The translations under genes and the position numbers were made by a program. Positions 12,461-23,793 of a stretch of DNA of 64,000 bases are shown here, piece by piece. Under the pieces are notes generated by a model. It searched no databases. It saw only the letters and a list, made by a program, of their open reading frames with translations, and was not told where the DNA came from. Within the stretch, counting starts at the first letter, position 1. Each line of letters opens with the position of its first letter. Origin of the DNA: Quercus robur (taxonomy: Eukaryota > Streptophyta > Magnoliopsida > Fagales > Fagaceae). Location: the NCBI RefSeq assembly GCF_932294415.1, contig NC_065541.1, forward strand, positions 51,314,290 to 51,378,289. The letters are read 5' to 3'.

Positions 12461-12725
12461 ACGCGTTTTTTACGACTGAAGTAAGTCGCCAGAAAGTCGC
12501 CAATTTCACCCGCCAAACACTACAAGCCAAAAGTTTTGAAAAAATTTGCTAAGTGTTTTTCGCGACTGGAAGTCTCACTCACAAGGGAGTCGCAAGCTGA
12601 GCCGCGAAAATCTCTGTGTACCCCTCGTGACTGGACCTTTCCACTCGCGAACAAGTCGCCAAAACTAACCCACAAGCTCATGATTGTGGCATGCAACTTG
12701 TCTATCCCGCGACTAAGTCACCAAA
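12461..12725. repeat. Array of TCGCGA-type motifs (family B copy 1)
   Basis: Irregular copies of GTCGC(C/G)A, TCGCGACTGGA and CTCGCGAA occur about every 20-40 bp between the gag part and the second ORF. The same motif cluster is in this family's LTRs (9390-9575, 16532-16715, 61336-61530). This parallels the TCGATAGATCGA array of family A. Function unknown. Confidence 0.7.
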
Positions 12726-13861
12726 ACAGGGCAACACTGTTTTTTGAAATTTTTAGTTTTTTGAAAAAACAAAATACTTTCCAAAAACAGCTAAAACACT
12801 CAAAAATCTTTTTTTGTTTGAATCAACAAAAATTGAGCACGTGAAAACACATTTTATCAAGTACAATCACACAAATGAATATGGCATTCATTGAACATAA
12901 ATTTGTGTGTTGTGTGTGGATATCAACAATGAGATAGTCCTTATTCTAATATGAAGCTTCAATGATCAATTCAACCAAGGCATACACAATTAGCACTAGA
13001 TCATGTGATCCATTTCAATTATAGAAGTATGCATATATGACCTTCCACAAGACTTGATTGCATAACTTGAAGCTTTACATTTGACTCCATTTTCAGTCAT
13101 AACATTTGATCTTTTTGAAACAATCACATCTCATTATGAGAATGATGTCTGATATTTCACATTGATGGGATAGCCTTTGGCTTTTTGAAAAATCATACAC
13201 TTTATTTTTGGTCACTTTCCCTTTTTTCTAGTCAAATACTAGTATGTGTGACAGGTTTTTGCAGCTCAATATCTCTTTACATTTGGTGAGCTCTTTTTAG
13301 CAAAAAAAATAAAGAGCGAGAAGATATATAAGCACAAGTCTATGCATGTCTTAAGATCAACATAACCATTCACTAATCATTCATGACAAGTTTAAAGATC
13401 TATTTACAACAGTCACATAGATTTCAAGATTTCTTCCACAATGATAAGAGTGCGAAGGAACAAGCTACGCTCGTAAATGCACAAAACCATTAGCACAAAG
13501 GTACAAGGCAAAACAAGTTTTGAGACAAAACTCAACAATGTCGATCAAATTTTTTGATTTACTACTTTTTATGTGATTTTTGGATTTTTGACACGTAAGA
13601 AGGAAAAGATTGATCAAAAGCAACATTAAAAAAAAAAAAATATATATATCGAATGAAACAATGCAAAAACAAACAAACAAACAAAGTCACAAAGCATAGG
13701 AAGTATTGATGCATGGACATGTTGTAATGCTTATGCATGAGTACCCTTTTTCACCCACACATCACTTGCGTTTGGGGTGATTTCCTTATAGGATTGGGTA
13801 CGAGAGTTAGGGCTTTCAAACTTTCGTGTGAAGCTTTTCAAGCAGTTGATGAAAGCACCAA
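12726..13861 (-). other. Non-coding internal region of family B copy 1
   Basis: No supportable ORF is present. The part near 13160-13330 is recognisably the reverse complement of 63840-63990 in the plus-strand copy (shared TACTAGTATG/CATACTAGTA and AAGCCAAAGGCT segments). Conservation between two copies without coding potential points to a structural or regulatory role, or to recent common ancestry only. Confidence 0.6.
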
Positions 13862-15703
13862 TCATTTCATCACGTCCATCATTCCGGGATCACTACTTTG
13901 ATCTCTTGATGGTTCACCAGCCCAATTTCTCCTGTCATTTCTAGGTCCTCGTGACCTTGGAGCAGTTGCACTATTCATTGCTCTCAGTTTTTGACAATTT
14001 GGTCGAGTATGCCCTTGAAGTCCGCAGTGATGACACACATAGTTCGATCTAGAACCTCTTTGTGGTCGTGGACGAGACTTGGCTCGGGATTTAGACCTGC
14101 CCACAGATTGATTACGGGGGTTGTTCAACATCTGTTGGTTCTCCACATTCCTCTTCTCCTCCATCTTGGGCTTCTCAACAGTAGGGCCAACTTCAAATAA
14201 CTCTTTGGCCTTTATAAACTTCACTTCTTTGGTGATATTGCCAGATGAGCTACTCCCTCCGATATATCCCAACTCAGATTTTTCTGAAAAATGCTTTTAA
14301 GATGAAATAACATCATCTAACTTCTTGGTGGAGACCCTCTCTATCTGGGCATTTACTTGCACAGCCTCTTGCCCAAGAAATCTCACTTTTATGTAGGCTT
14401 CTGACAGCTCACCATTCAGTGTCTCTATCTCACATTTGGCCTCCTTATAGCGAATTAGGAGACTTTTATAGTCCTCCTCTACCTTCTTCATCTTTCTCAC
14501 AACTACCTTAGCCATCCTTGTGTACTCACCCGACTTCTCCAGGAGTAAGTTATAATTCTCTTGAAGATTGGTTGTGCTTTCATCTTCTTCTGCATCTGAT
14601 TCTTCAACAACTCCCAATGATTCTTCATCACTATGTTCTCCAAGCTCTTGTACAAGCAAATTCAACTCATCTGAAGACTCAACATGGGCAATAGTCATAA
14701 AAGTAGAGTAATTCCCTTCTTCGTCACAGCTTTCCTCAGAATCAGAGTTGGATGAATCCGAGTCACTCAGTGTCGTGGCATACACCTTGTCTTTCGATTT
14801 CAAATAATTCGGACATTCTTTCTTAAAGTGTCCATGCCCGTTGCATTCAAAACAAGTGACACCTTGTGTAGATTGGAATTCTTTTCCATCTTTCTTTTTG
14901 AATTCCCTTTTCTCCCTTCCTGAATTTTGGAATTTCCCTTTATCACCAAATTTGCCATTATTCTTAAATTTCAAGAATTTTTGGAAATTTTTCACAAGGT
15001 ATGCAACATCTTTGTCAACCACATCCTCATCTGATGAGTCATGGACTTCCGACCTTTCATTAATGGTCTTAAGAGCAAGAGATTTGCTCTTCCGTTGAGT
15101 GGGCAGTGACATTTCATATGTCTGAAGGAAACCAATCAGCTCTTGGACTTTGATGTCATCAAGGTCCTTGCTCTCTTCAATCACTGTCACTTTGGCACGA
15201 AAGCTTTCTGGAAATGACCGAATGATCTTCCTTACTATTTTAAAATCCTCCGTTTTCTTCCCCAAATTAAACTTGTTGACAACCATCTCATTCAGCTTGC
15301 TATAGAAAGAGTCAAAGAACTCATCCTCACTCATTTTTAGCTCCTCAAATCGAGTGGTCAGCATCTATAGCTTGGTGTCTTTCACTTTCTTCGTGCCTTT
15401 GTAGGTGGTCTCCAATATCTCCCATGCTTTTTTGGCAACGGTAATGTGAGAAATCCTGTGAAACTCATCTGGAGACACACCACAGAAAATCGCGTTAAGT
15501 GCTTTACTGTTAGCATTAGATGCGGCGAGTGCTGCCTTATCCCATGTGGATTTGGCTGCCTCAGGCCTGGTTCAACCTATATTAACAGCATCTCAAACTG
15601 ATTCATCAATGGAACATAAAAAAACTCTCATGCGAACCTTCCAAAATGCATAATTACTATTATCAAAATATGGAGGTGCATTTAGGGATTGAGACCGGTC
15701 CAT
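13862..15703 (-). pseudogene. Copia-type gag of family B, one frame with four stops
   Basis: From ATG 15703 one reading frame of 613 codons runs to 13862. It has the copia-type gag fold (motifs such as YAFWKVRMRVF, LNAIFCGVSPDEF and DEFFDSFYSKLNEM), a CCHC knuckle CFECNGHGHFKKEC, an acidic Ser/Asp stretch, a coiled-coil part and a second knuckle CHHCGLQGHTRPNC. In-frame stops are two TGA in the N-terminal third (tryptophan positions SV*DAV and IG*TRP), TAG before MLTTRFEEL (15365-15367) and TAA after DVISS (14297-14299). All four are one transition from a sense codon and I saw no frameshift. There is no protease downstream. Confidence 0.9.
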
Positions 15704-15750
15704 CTCAAAATGGGGTCAATAATCACACTATGGTAATGAAACCAATGAAA

Positions 15751-15770
15751 GTGTACCCGCTCTGATACTA
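15751..15770 (-). other. tRNA-Met primer binding site, family B copy 1
   Basis: The minus strand reads TAGTATCAGAGCGGGTACAC. The plus-strand copy at 62292 has TGGTATCAGAGC in the same context, so the second base is a G-to-A change here. Confidence 0.85.
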
Positions 15771-15772
15771 AT

Positions 15773-16869
15773 TGAAAATTCAAATAGTGTATAAAACACC
15801 CTTGAACGATTAGACCCCCAATAACAAAATTACCAATTCAAGCTTTATGACAAACAATAAGTGTGCGGAAAATGAACACAAGCTATAAATAGAATTAGTA
15901 AATAATCTAAGCCAATTAAAATCACATCCACAGCAGAAAATAAAAGGCAAAGATTAAGGGAAGAGAGATGCAAACATAAGAACAACACAATGATGTGTTA
16001 TCGAAGAGGAAACCGAAGCCTTCGGCGTAAAACCTCTCCGCCGCCCTCCAAGCGATAAGTAATCCACTAGAAAAAGTAGTTGGGATACATGAACAGCAAT
16101 AGACCCTCCAAGCCTAATCTACCCAGTGTACCTAAGCCCTCCAAGCTTCTTGCTTCAACGAGGTTGCACCGAACCTATTTCTTTTCTAGTTTCCCGAATT
16201 TCGCTACTTAACCATAGCATCAACCAATGTAAAATTGGTTCCTTCCTAACTGCTTCCCAAAACACCAAACAGCCCTCTCACAGAAATGGATATGGTGAGA
16301 AAATGTTTTGGTAAAAAGCCTCTCAAGGATTTAACAATAGAGAGGAAGAGAGTTGAAGAATTTGAAGAGTCTCTTATATAAAGATTGTGGATGAATCAAT
16401 CTTGTTTTTCTCTAGGGTTTCTCTCTCAAAATTCTCTCTGAAATCTCTCTTTCTTTCGTGGGTATAAGGGGTATTTATACTAGGGTGAGAATGGAATGTG
16501 AAGAGTCAGGTTTTTTTTTTTCAAAACAGGGCTGGCTCGTGGCTTGACTGAGTCGCGAGTTCCAACCGCGAGATAACCAAACGGCCAATTGTCCTATTTT
16601 GTCCTATAGTACTCCAGCTAGAATGACGCTTCAACTTCTGCCATGCCTGGCACGTGTGCAGTTTCTGGCAGGTTGTAGCCGCGAGTCACCCACGAGATTC
16701 AGTCACGAGTCCCTGTTTTTCTTGCACACTCTTGAGCATTTCTTCACACTATCTCACTCACTATCCTTACAAGAATCCCACCTAAATACAGGGTTACTAA
16801 TGGCTAAAATACAAGCAAATTTGGCACGGAATTAAGCCAACAAGATGGTTGATTAAATTCAACCTTACA
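15773..16869 (-). repeat. 5' LTR of family B copy 1
   Basis: Collinear with 8626-9738. TG...CA ends; the TCGCGA motif cluster is at 16532-16715 and a TATAAATA box at 16472-16479. Confidence 0.93.
16472..16479 (-). promoter_or_regulatory. TATA box in the 5' LTR of family B copy 1
   Basis: Minus-strand TATAAATA within GTATAAATACCCC, at the same place as the TATAAATAC box at 61574 of the plus-strand copy. It would drive the genomic RNA toward gag at 15703. Confidence 0.6.
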
Positions 16870-17828
16870 ATATATATTTTTATACCCTTAGCATCGGTAC
16901 TAAAAAGAAATTCTATTTGTGTGTTGTGCTCATGGTTCACTTTCCCCTACAAACATAACCAAAAAAAAAAAACTCTCTCTCAAGCAAAACTTATACTTTG
17001 ATAAACCCTAAAGTGGTATTACTTGGAAACCGGTAGTAGTAGTACTGTAGTATAGGTTTTATCAAAAACCAAAAAGAATAGCTATAGGTGGTCTATCATA
17101 CTCTCCTTTCTCTTTAAATAAAAATTTACCTTCTGAATTTACTTGTTGCTTTATATACACACACCAATTGTTAACAAAAAGTTGAGATTTGTGGAAGAAA
17201 AAAAAAAAGAACATCAAAGAAATGTATAACTAAGTATTATTAACTAAATTTATAATTAAAATATATTTAATTTCATTAAAATTTTCAATCATATTTTTCT
17301 AGTATTTGGTTGCTTCAACCAAGAGATAGTATTCCATTTAATTGTATTGTGTTCTTTTATTCAATGCATTGAGTAATCTAATAAATCTATCTTTATTTAC
17401 GTAGGTTGAGACTACTAAATAATTTTAAGGTTAAGTAAAGTTGCATGGTACATTTTATAAATTAGTTGCTATTACTATACACATGAAGTATTATAATTCT
17501 ATAGATAGAATTTCTTTTAATTAGTAATTTTGCATCTAACAAAACAAGACTAATAGATTTTAAGTAAACAAAATATTTTTTAATTGATATTTAACTATAT
17601 AAAATGTCTCAATTTAATTATTTCCTTAGGCCCTTAGTTCCCAAAATACATTAAGTCGGCCCTAGATTTGGGCCGCAACTACCTCACTTTTCAAGTCATA
17701 TTTGTTGGAAGAAAATAAGAAAGGCAAAAGCTAAAATAAGAAATAGTCATTGTTAGTTATAGGATAAAGTGCCAAGAGTCACATGCTCATAAAAAATGAA
17801 CATGATTGCCATGTTTCCTATTCATACA
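16870..17828. other. AT-rich intergenic stretch
   Basis: No gene seen. Near 17651-17682 the sequence around GTCGGCCCTAG resembles a hAT-type end but no partner was found. Bases 16870-16874 are the right target duplication of the preceding element. Confidence 0.4.
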
Positions 17829-19226
17829 CAGGGCTGGACCTAGGATTTCAAGCTAAGAGGAGTCGAAGTATAAGAAAAAAAAATCTAAATAAGTATCCAC
17901 ATAGTACTAACAAACTATCAACCATATATTAAGATGCAATCATTTACCAATAAAGATAAAATAATACAAAATAATATTGTTTTTTAAGAGCATCAACTGT
18001 TGCTAAAAAAAATTTGTGGGAGCTAGTTAATCAGGAGGTACTATTAAGGCTGTACTAATTGGGCCTATGGCCCAATCCGAGGACATTATCTAATCCGAGG
18101 ATGGCCAGATGAGGTTATAAGGGGAACGGTATGAAGAGAAAAGTAAAGATAGTATGAGATAAGTCTAACAAATGTCCAAGGAGAAAAGACTTCTCGAAAA
18201 CAAGGGTCCGAGGTCAGTAAAAGTGTCATATCATCATGGACTTTCTTCAAAGTTACATCACAACTAAGAGTTGGACGTTGGACAAGGAGTAGGAAAAGGG
18301 GAGGGCAACAAATATCTTCAAAAAGTTGTTACCTCCACATTAAATGCCTCCCAACTAACTATCTGGCCGCATTAATGTGGAGGTGATACCTGAACAGTGG
18401 TCAAGCAACCTTACAGCTACTAGTTGATGGTTCTGACAGCTACTAGTTGATGGTTCTGGAAGGTGTTGGATGGAACAAAAAGGAGTTCCCAGAATCTAAC
18501 CTACACGTGTATAGTAGGGATGATACCAAAATTGTAGTATATAGCATGAGAAGATGGCCTAAAGGGGGGGATCAGAAAAAATCAAGAAATTTTTGTAATA
18601 ATACTGTGAACTCTTGTAGCTTTGTTCATCAACAAGACATTATAATATAAACTCCTCAGGCCACTCTGAGGACAGACTTTCTTATCTTACTTGTGTCTAA
18701 TAGCCTTAAATTAGCAAATTTTATCGTTTTTCTTCTGGAGTAGATCTAGTTCTTTTATCCACGCTCTACAAATTTATTGTTTGAACTTTTTGGACTAAAA
18801 CCCAATCCTATATTGGGTCCAATCCAAATTCAGTCCTAACAAAATTATTTTCACAAACCAAAACTTACTTTCACTACTTTAATATAGCATTTGAAATATC
18901 TCGTATAGTAGTGTTTTTGGTATTTGACGTTCTAAATACTAAATATTTATCATTTAGAACACTTAATACTAGTACTCTAATACTGGGTTAATTGAGATTT
19001 TTTATTTTTTATTTTAAAATTTTGTTTTTATTAAATTTTTGAGTTTGGTAGTTGCTAATTGGACTACGATAATTAAAAGGGGGGAGTCTAAGTTTTTGGA
19101 AGAGTCAAGCACAACTTCGGAAATAAAAAAATATATATATAATCATTAAAAAAAATTTTTTTTTTTTTCTTTGGGCTAAGGGGGCCCAATTTTTTTTTTT
19201 CCTTTATTTTCTTTGCTCTATCCCTG
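17829..19226. mobile_element. Non-autonomous hAT-like element
   Basis: The left end is CAGGGCTGGACC and the right end, read inward, is CAGGGATAGAGC. The flanks are TTCATACA (17821-17828) and TTCATATA (19227-19234), an 8-bp target duplication with one mismatch. There is no transposase ORF inside. A solo LTR (18015-18841) sits within it, so the hAT insertion is older. Confidence 0.68.
18015..18841. mobile_element. Solo LTR nested in the hAT element
   Basis: An 827-bp unit starts TGTGGGAGC and ends GTCCTAACA, flanked by AAATT on both sides (18010-18014 and 18842-18846). No internal sequence remains. The ends could be read in either orientation. The short open frame at 18447 inside it is not considered a gene. 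Confidence 0.75.
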
Positions 19227-19757
19227 TTCATATATGAGTTAAACTTGTTGCATACAAACTTTATTATACATTTTTAAATAAAAATCCTAACTTCACCATT
19301 TCAATGCTTTTGGGTATGTGTAAAATAATTTGTGTAATAAACTACTGTTCATATTTTTTAATCTTTTAAGAGGCCAAAGTCGAGAATGCGTGATGATACA
19401 AATTGAGTTGACTTCATGGGGTCAGAAAAACCAGATGAGAAAAATAAATGTAAAAAAAAACGTTCTGTTGTTAATATTTAATACGGGCGGCATTTAAGCT
19501 GCCCACACTATCCTACAGTACTGTCAATATAGCCGCCCAGCCTCTCTCTCTCTCTCTATATATATATATAGTTGGAACATTTGTTTTGTTTTGTTGTTGT
19601 TTTTTATTTTTTTTTATTTTTTTTTTCAGAACCATATATCTTCTCAGAATACAAATGGGGGGACGAATGGATGACCACTTAAGAGAAATTTATGTACTTC
19701 TGTTCTATAGCTTTATTTGTTATTGCTATCTCGTTATTTGACAACAACATTTACCGC
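19227..19757. other. AT-rich intergenic stretch
   Basis: No gene. An imperfect inverted pair GGGCGGC / GCCGCCC (about 19485-19538) flanks about 40 bp and may be the relic of a small element. Confidence 0.35.
19542..19570. repeat. (CT)n(TA)n microsatellite
   Basis: A CT run passes directly into a TA run. Confidence 0.95.
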
Positions 19758-20107
19758 AAAGATGCTAAAAAATATAGTTTTTACTAACTCAAAATACTAC
19801 TTTTTTTTATTTTAACACTTAGTTTTATAATATATCCAACATCAAATATTTTATTTTAGTATTCAATACATTAAAATAATATAAACAACATAATAAAATA
19901 ATATTCCCAACACAATAAATAACCCCAATAAAATAAAGATGAGCGAGAATGAAATATTATACTTTTTTTTTTATAGCTTTGGAGCTACAGTAGAGTGTCA
20001 AAGATGACACTTTACTGTAGCTTGGTTTTAAATTTAGCTACCTTGATGTAGCTTTATCTTTTGTGTTTTTGTTGCTAAAATAAGTTTTAAGTCATTTTAA
20101 CATCTTT
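19758..20107. mobile_element. Probable MITE, 350 bp
   Basis: The ends AAAGATGCTAAAA and TTTTAACATCTTT are inverted repeats with one mismatch over 13 bp. The inside is AT-rich, with an internal inverted pair GAGTGTCAAAGATGACACTT near 19995-20014. No clear TSD was found next to these bases, so the true ends may differ by a few bases. Confidence 0.45.
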
Positions 20108-20963
20108 AGTGTGAGTGCTTAAGTTGTGAGAATTCAAATGCTTGAAAGCTATTGTTAAGAAACATTAGTTGCAGTGTTAATTATTATACACCGTGTATTA
20201 CACACATTTCAGTTCAAAAAATTCAAAAAATAACTTGTGTATGGTTTGTTCATCAACAATTATCCATATAAATATAAGCTTTATTAGTGACTCACAGTGC
20301 AAGCAACAGTATGATCGACAAACTGATCAAACGACAAACAGAGTGGTCATATCGACACTTTTAGCCAAGTTTGCACTATCCAGAAGAGGAACAACGTATA
20401 AGCGAGGACGAGCAGGGTACAAGTGAAGTTGGAAGGAATCTCGCTCTATGCTCACCCAATATCCACTCGAGCAAGACAATTACAAAATGCCAACTTTTGC
20501 ATAATGTTGCAAAATAAAAACAAACAAACAAAAAGGCCAACAACAAGGAAATGGGAGATTTCTTGTCCCTAAGGATTAGTAACAAGTAACAACATGAATT
20601 TCAAAGCTTGTACCGACTACCGACCAATGTGATTTTCCAAAAACTTTTCAAATGCAACACTCCATATATTGTCTATATATATAGAGTTCATATTAAAAAT
20701 TTTTACAATTTAAAACATTAGAGAAATCCACAGCATTCTCCAAGTTTGATATCTTGGAGGCAAATTTGTTTGTACCCTTTAGCAAACTAGCTCTTTGAGT
20801 GGAAGCAAATATCCTCTAAAAAAAAAAAACCGAATTCATTTATGCCTCTACACAATTGAAGTTTCTAGCGTTCTTTCATTGTTATCAGAAAGCTGAAAAT
20901 AACAAGCATAAGAGGAATCATGATTCTGATCCAGGGCATAAGAAAGGAAGCAAGTCCAGCAAG
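20108..20963. other. AT-rich intergenic stretch
   Basis: No supportable gene or repeat. Short open frames at 20193 and 20376 have no recognisable content. Confidence 0.35.
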
Positions 20964-21234
20964 TGTTAGTTTAGATTAGCCTCTTGTAATACGACATATA
21001 GTTTTTCCTTGTATGGTCTAAAACTACAGGTAGTTTAGTATAATGAGTTAGTTACATTATAATTTATAAGCCACGTGTATCTATCTCAGTGGCTGATTAG
21101 TTAGTTATTTAGGGGCACTAATTCAGCATAGTTTGGAGCTCATTAAGGGAATTAGTTAGAGGATTAATCTTTGCTAGATGTATATATATACTTGTAAGAT
21201 CAGATTAATGCAATTACACGAGATATTTTCATCA
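20964..21234. repeat. Possible short LTR relic
   Basis: The segment starts TGTTAGTTTAGATTAG and ends TTTTCATCA, with many TTAGTTA words and a TATATATATA box at 21181-21190, like small copia LTRs. No TSD, primer site or partner LTR was found. Confidence 0.3.
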
Positions 21235-22029
21235 AATCCTTTATAATTGGTAACCCCATAATCTTCAGCGCACTTGTGCAAGTAACACTATCAGTACATT
21301 CATCTATCGCTCCTTTTTGAAAGTTACACAACAAAAGAAAACCATCCGGACCAAGTACACTTTTATTTTGGATTGCAACTTGCAAGGAGTAGCTGACCAT
21401 ACAATAGAGGGTAATTCATGAATAAGTGTATAGTGATTAGTGAATAGTGACTAGTGAAGCCAATTAATGTGATGACATTTTGGAAAATAGGGGAAGGGTA
21501 CAACAGGAGAACCCTGAATACAAATCCTTTGTACCACATTTTATGTTCCACTTTATATTCCACCAATCACAACTTGTCATGTGTTTTTTTTTTTTTTTTC
21601 CGTCTTAAACTTTGGTTATTTTATAAGGTAAACTAAACAAATACATGATAAGTTATGATTAGTAGAAGATAAAAAATAGTATGGGGGAATTGTATTCGAT
21701 AGCACTAGTGTTTACGAAAATTTTCTTGCTTTTGTCTATCAGTCATAAATGAAATCTAACGCCATTTACGATGGTGTAGTGCATACATTTCTCTCTAAGT
21801 TATGCAGTCATAAATAAAATCTAACACCATGCCATTCTCCCGTGACTTCTGAGCTTCCTTGTATATAGTTGCAAAGGAAAAAGCCTTATAATGTTGCATT
21901 AAATGTAAATATTGTAAGTGAGTCACAATTAATATTTGATGCGAAGGGAGATATCTATACTTGGAGATATCTATGTCGACTAAACGACCAGGCTCAAAGT
22001 TCTGATCTATCAAGTAGTCTTTACTCTTA
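21235..22029. other. AT-rich intergenic stretch
   Basis: No recognisable gene. A 72-codon open frame (22013-21795, minus) lacks any family motif; it could be the edge of the Gypsy-type sequence that follows. Confidence 0.3.
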
Positions 22030-22233
22030 GGTCATTCTCGTTGAGTTGAGCTCTCGAGGCTAGGGAAGGTGTTAGGCATTCAAGACCACCCGGTTTGTGG
22101 GCTGGCCTCCATTATGTTTACTAAGCCATATTTAAATAAAGAAGTTATAAAAAGAGCCCTAATTTTTAACCTAAACATACATCATGTACTTAAATGAAAT
22201 AACACACACATGTCAAAGATCACATCACAATAT
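22030..22233 (-). repeat. Gypsy-type LTR fragment, left part of an interrupted copy
   Basis: On the minus strand it contains GCCTAACACCTTCCC and a CCGGGTGGTCTT stretch, typical of LTRs of large Tat/Ogre-type elements. It ends at the AATAT duplication of the element inserted at 22234 and is inferred to continue at 28684. Confidence 0.45.
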
Positions 22234-23241
22234 TGATAGGCCAAGAATGTATTGACCCCTTGTGATAAATTAACCACTTAATTAGTCAAGTGAATTAATT
22301 AAGTTAATTAGCATACAATACGCGTAGTAGCACAAACAAATCATCAACTAAGTTAATATGCAGATGAAAATAAAGTTGACATGGTAATCTATTTTTGAAT
22401 GGGGAAAACCTACATGGCAAAAATTCCACCGGGTAATTTTAAGGTCACCACTCCCAAAAATCCACTATTATCATAACAAGCGGTTACAAGTAAAAAATCG
22501 CAGTATCTTATACCAACCTATAGTTGAACATTTACCCCAATACCCAATTGCACTTGTTTTGTAGTGACAATCTCTACTTTTTAATGCACGACTCTCAGTA
22601 CGTGACTAACCAATCGATGCACGGATCCCAGTACGCAGCTTACACACCAACTTAAGAAAGATGTTGGCTACAAAGTTCTTTAGTTCATCACATGATAAAG
22701 ATCACGAAACTCCTAGGTTACAAAACCCTACAGTGTACAAACACAGTAACCTCTTGAAGAAAAAGATGAACTAGGGCATATGTCTCTAGTTCACAACATG
22801 CTTGTGAAAAACCTTTGCATCAAGTTGCACTCACTTGCATCATCTGTGACGGCTCTTAAAATAATTCTTATATATGTTTAGGGTTGTGAGAAAAGAAAGT
22901 CTAAACATGTATACACGGATTGGTGTGAAATCAGAATTGAAAATCTGACTTTTTTAAATCTCGATAGATACCCTATCTATTGAGCAGCTGTCAAGCATCG
23001 GGCTTAAACAGCCTTATAAACCTCGATAGATACTAGCTGTCGAGTTTTAAAATCCAGCACTTCTTCACTTGATTCTTGGACAGACTAGCATGGCTTTAAC
23101 ACTTGAATTTGAAACCTTGTTCCTTGAAGTATTAAATACATCCTAGATCTATCTAATTACAAGTAAAGTGTGTTTTGTTAAAGGATTAGCCAATTATATT
23201 AATAACATATATTCCTAACATGATTCACATATGTCCTAACA
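22234..23241 (-). repeat. 3' LTR of family A copy 2
   Basis: 1008 bp, TGATAGGCC...CCTAACA on the plus strand. TATATAAG box on the minus strand near 22866-22873. CTCGATAGAT / TGTCGAG motifs at 22955-23055. Collinear with 27709-28683. Confidence 0.92.
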
Positions 23242-23256
23242 ATCTCCCCCTTTGGC
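23242..23256 (-). other. Polypurine tract of family A copy 2
   Basis: Minus-strand CCAAAGGGGGAGAT abuts the 3' LTR. Further C5-type runs on the plus strand occur at about 23687, 23717 and 23757, before the end of the second ORF. Confidence 0.8.
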
Positions 23257-23793
23257 AATATATGACAAAACCACAATAAGCAAATAAACATATGAGAGAA
23301 GTCATAAATCACTCAACTCATATTCACTTGTTGAATACAATAAAATCTATCCTAACACAAACTCTTGAAAAACTTTGCAAAAAGAGAGTTTATGACAAGA
23401 AGACTTTGACAACTTGTATTTTTGAAACATTTTAAACAAAATTCATCAAGGCATCTTAGTGTGAAACATAAATAAAAGATTTCATACAATAAATAAGAAG
23501 TATGTGCATTAAGAGAGAAAAGAAACAACAAAAGTAAAGATAGGTGAAAGAATTGTAATAGCAACCTTATCATATATATAGCATCATAAGTACAAGGTTT
23601 GCTATCACAAAGTAAGAACAATGTATTTATAAAGTAAGAAAAAAAAATACATTAGTCCTCACTACATCCCTCAAAAAGAAAAACACTCCCCCTAACAAAA
23701 ATCTCCTATACTAACTCTCCCCCTATGTATATGACTACTCTCATACCCAAAACTACTCCCCCTTTTTTTCACGAACGACAAAGGGAAAGTAAC

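Larger units (their letters stand above)
8626..16869 (-). mobile_element. gag-only LTR retrotransposon, family B copy 1 (TR-GAG-like)
   Basis: The LTRs (8626-9738 and 15773-16869) are about 1.1 kb and are flanked by the perfect 5-bp duplication ATATA (8621-8625 and 16870-16874). Minus-strand order: 5' LTR, tRNA-Met primer site, one long gag frame, a non-coding stretch, a TCGCGA motif array, a second ORF with a Transposase_32-like domain, polypurine tract, 3' LTR. No pol domains are present in 8.2 kb. Over the first ~146 aligned LTR bases I count 8 differences, 7 of them transitions, so the insertion is not recent. The partial element at 61178-64000 is the same family. Confidence 0.94.

Noticed and set aside
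69-17682. One very large hAT element bounded by the ends at 69 and about 17670
   Set aside because: The flanks do not match as an 8-bp duplication and the two ends are not of the same type.
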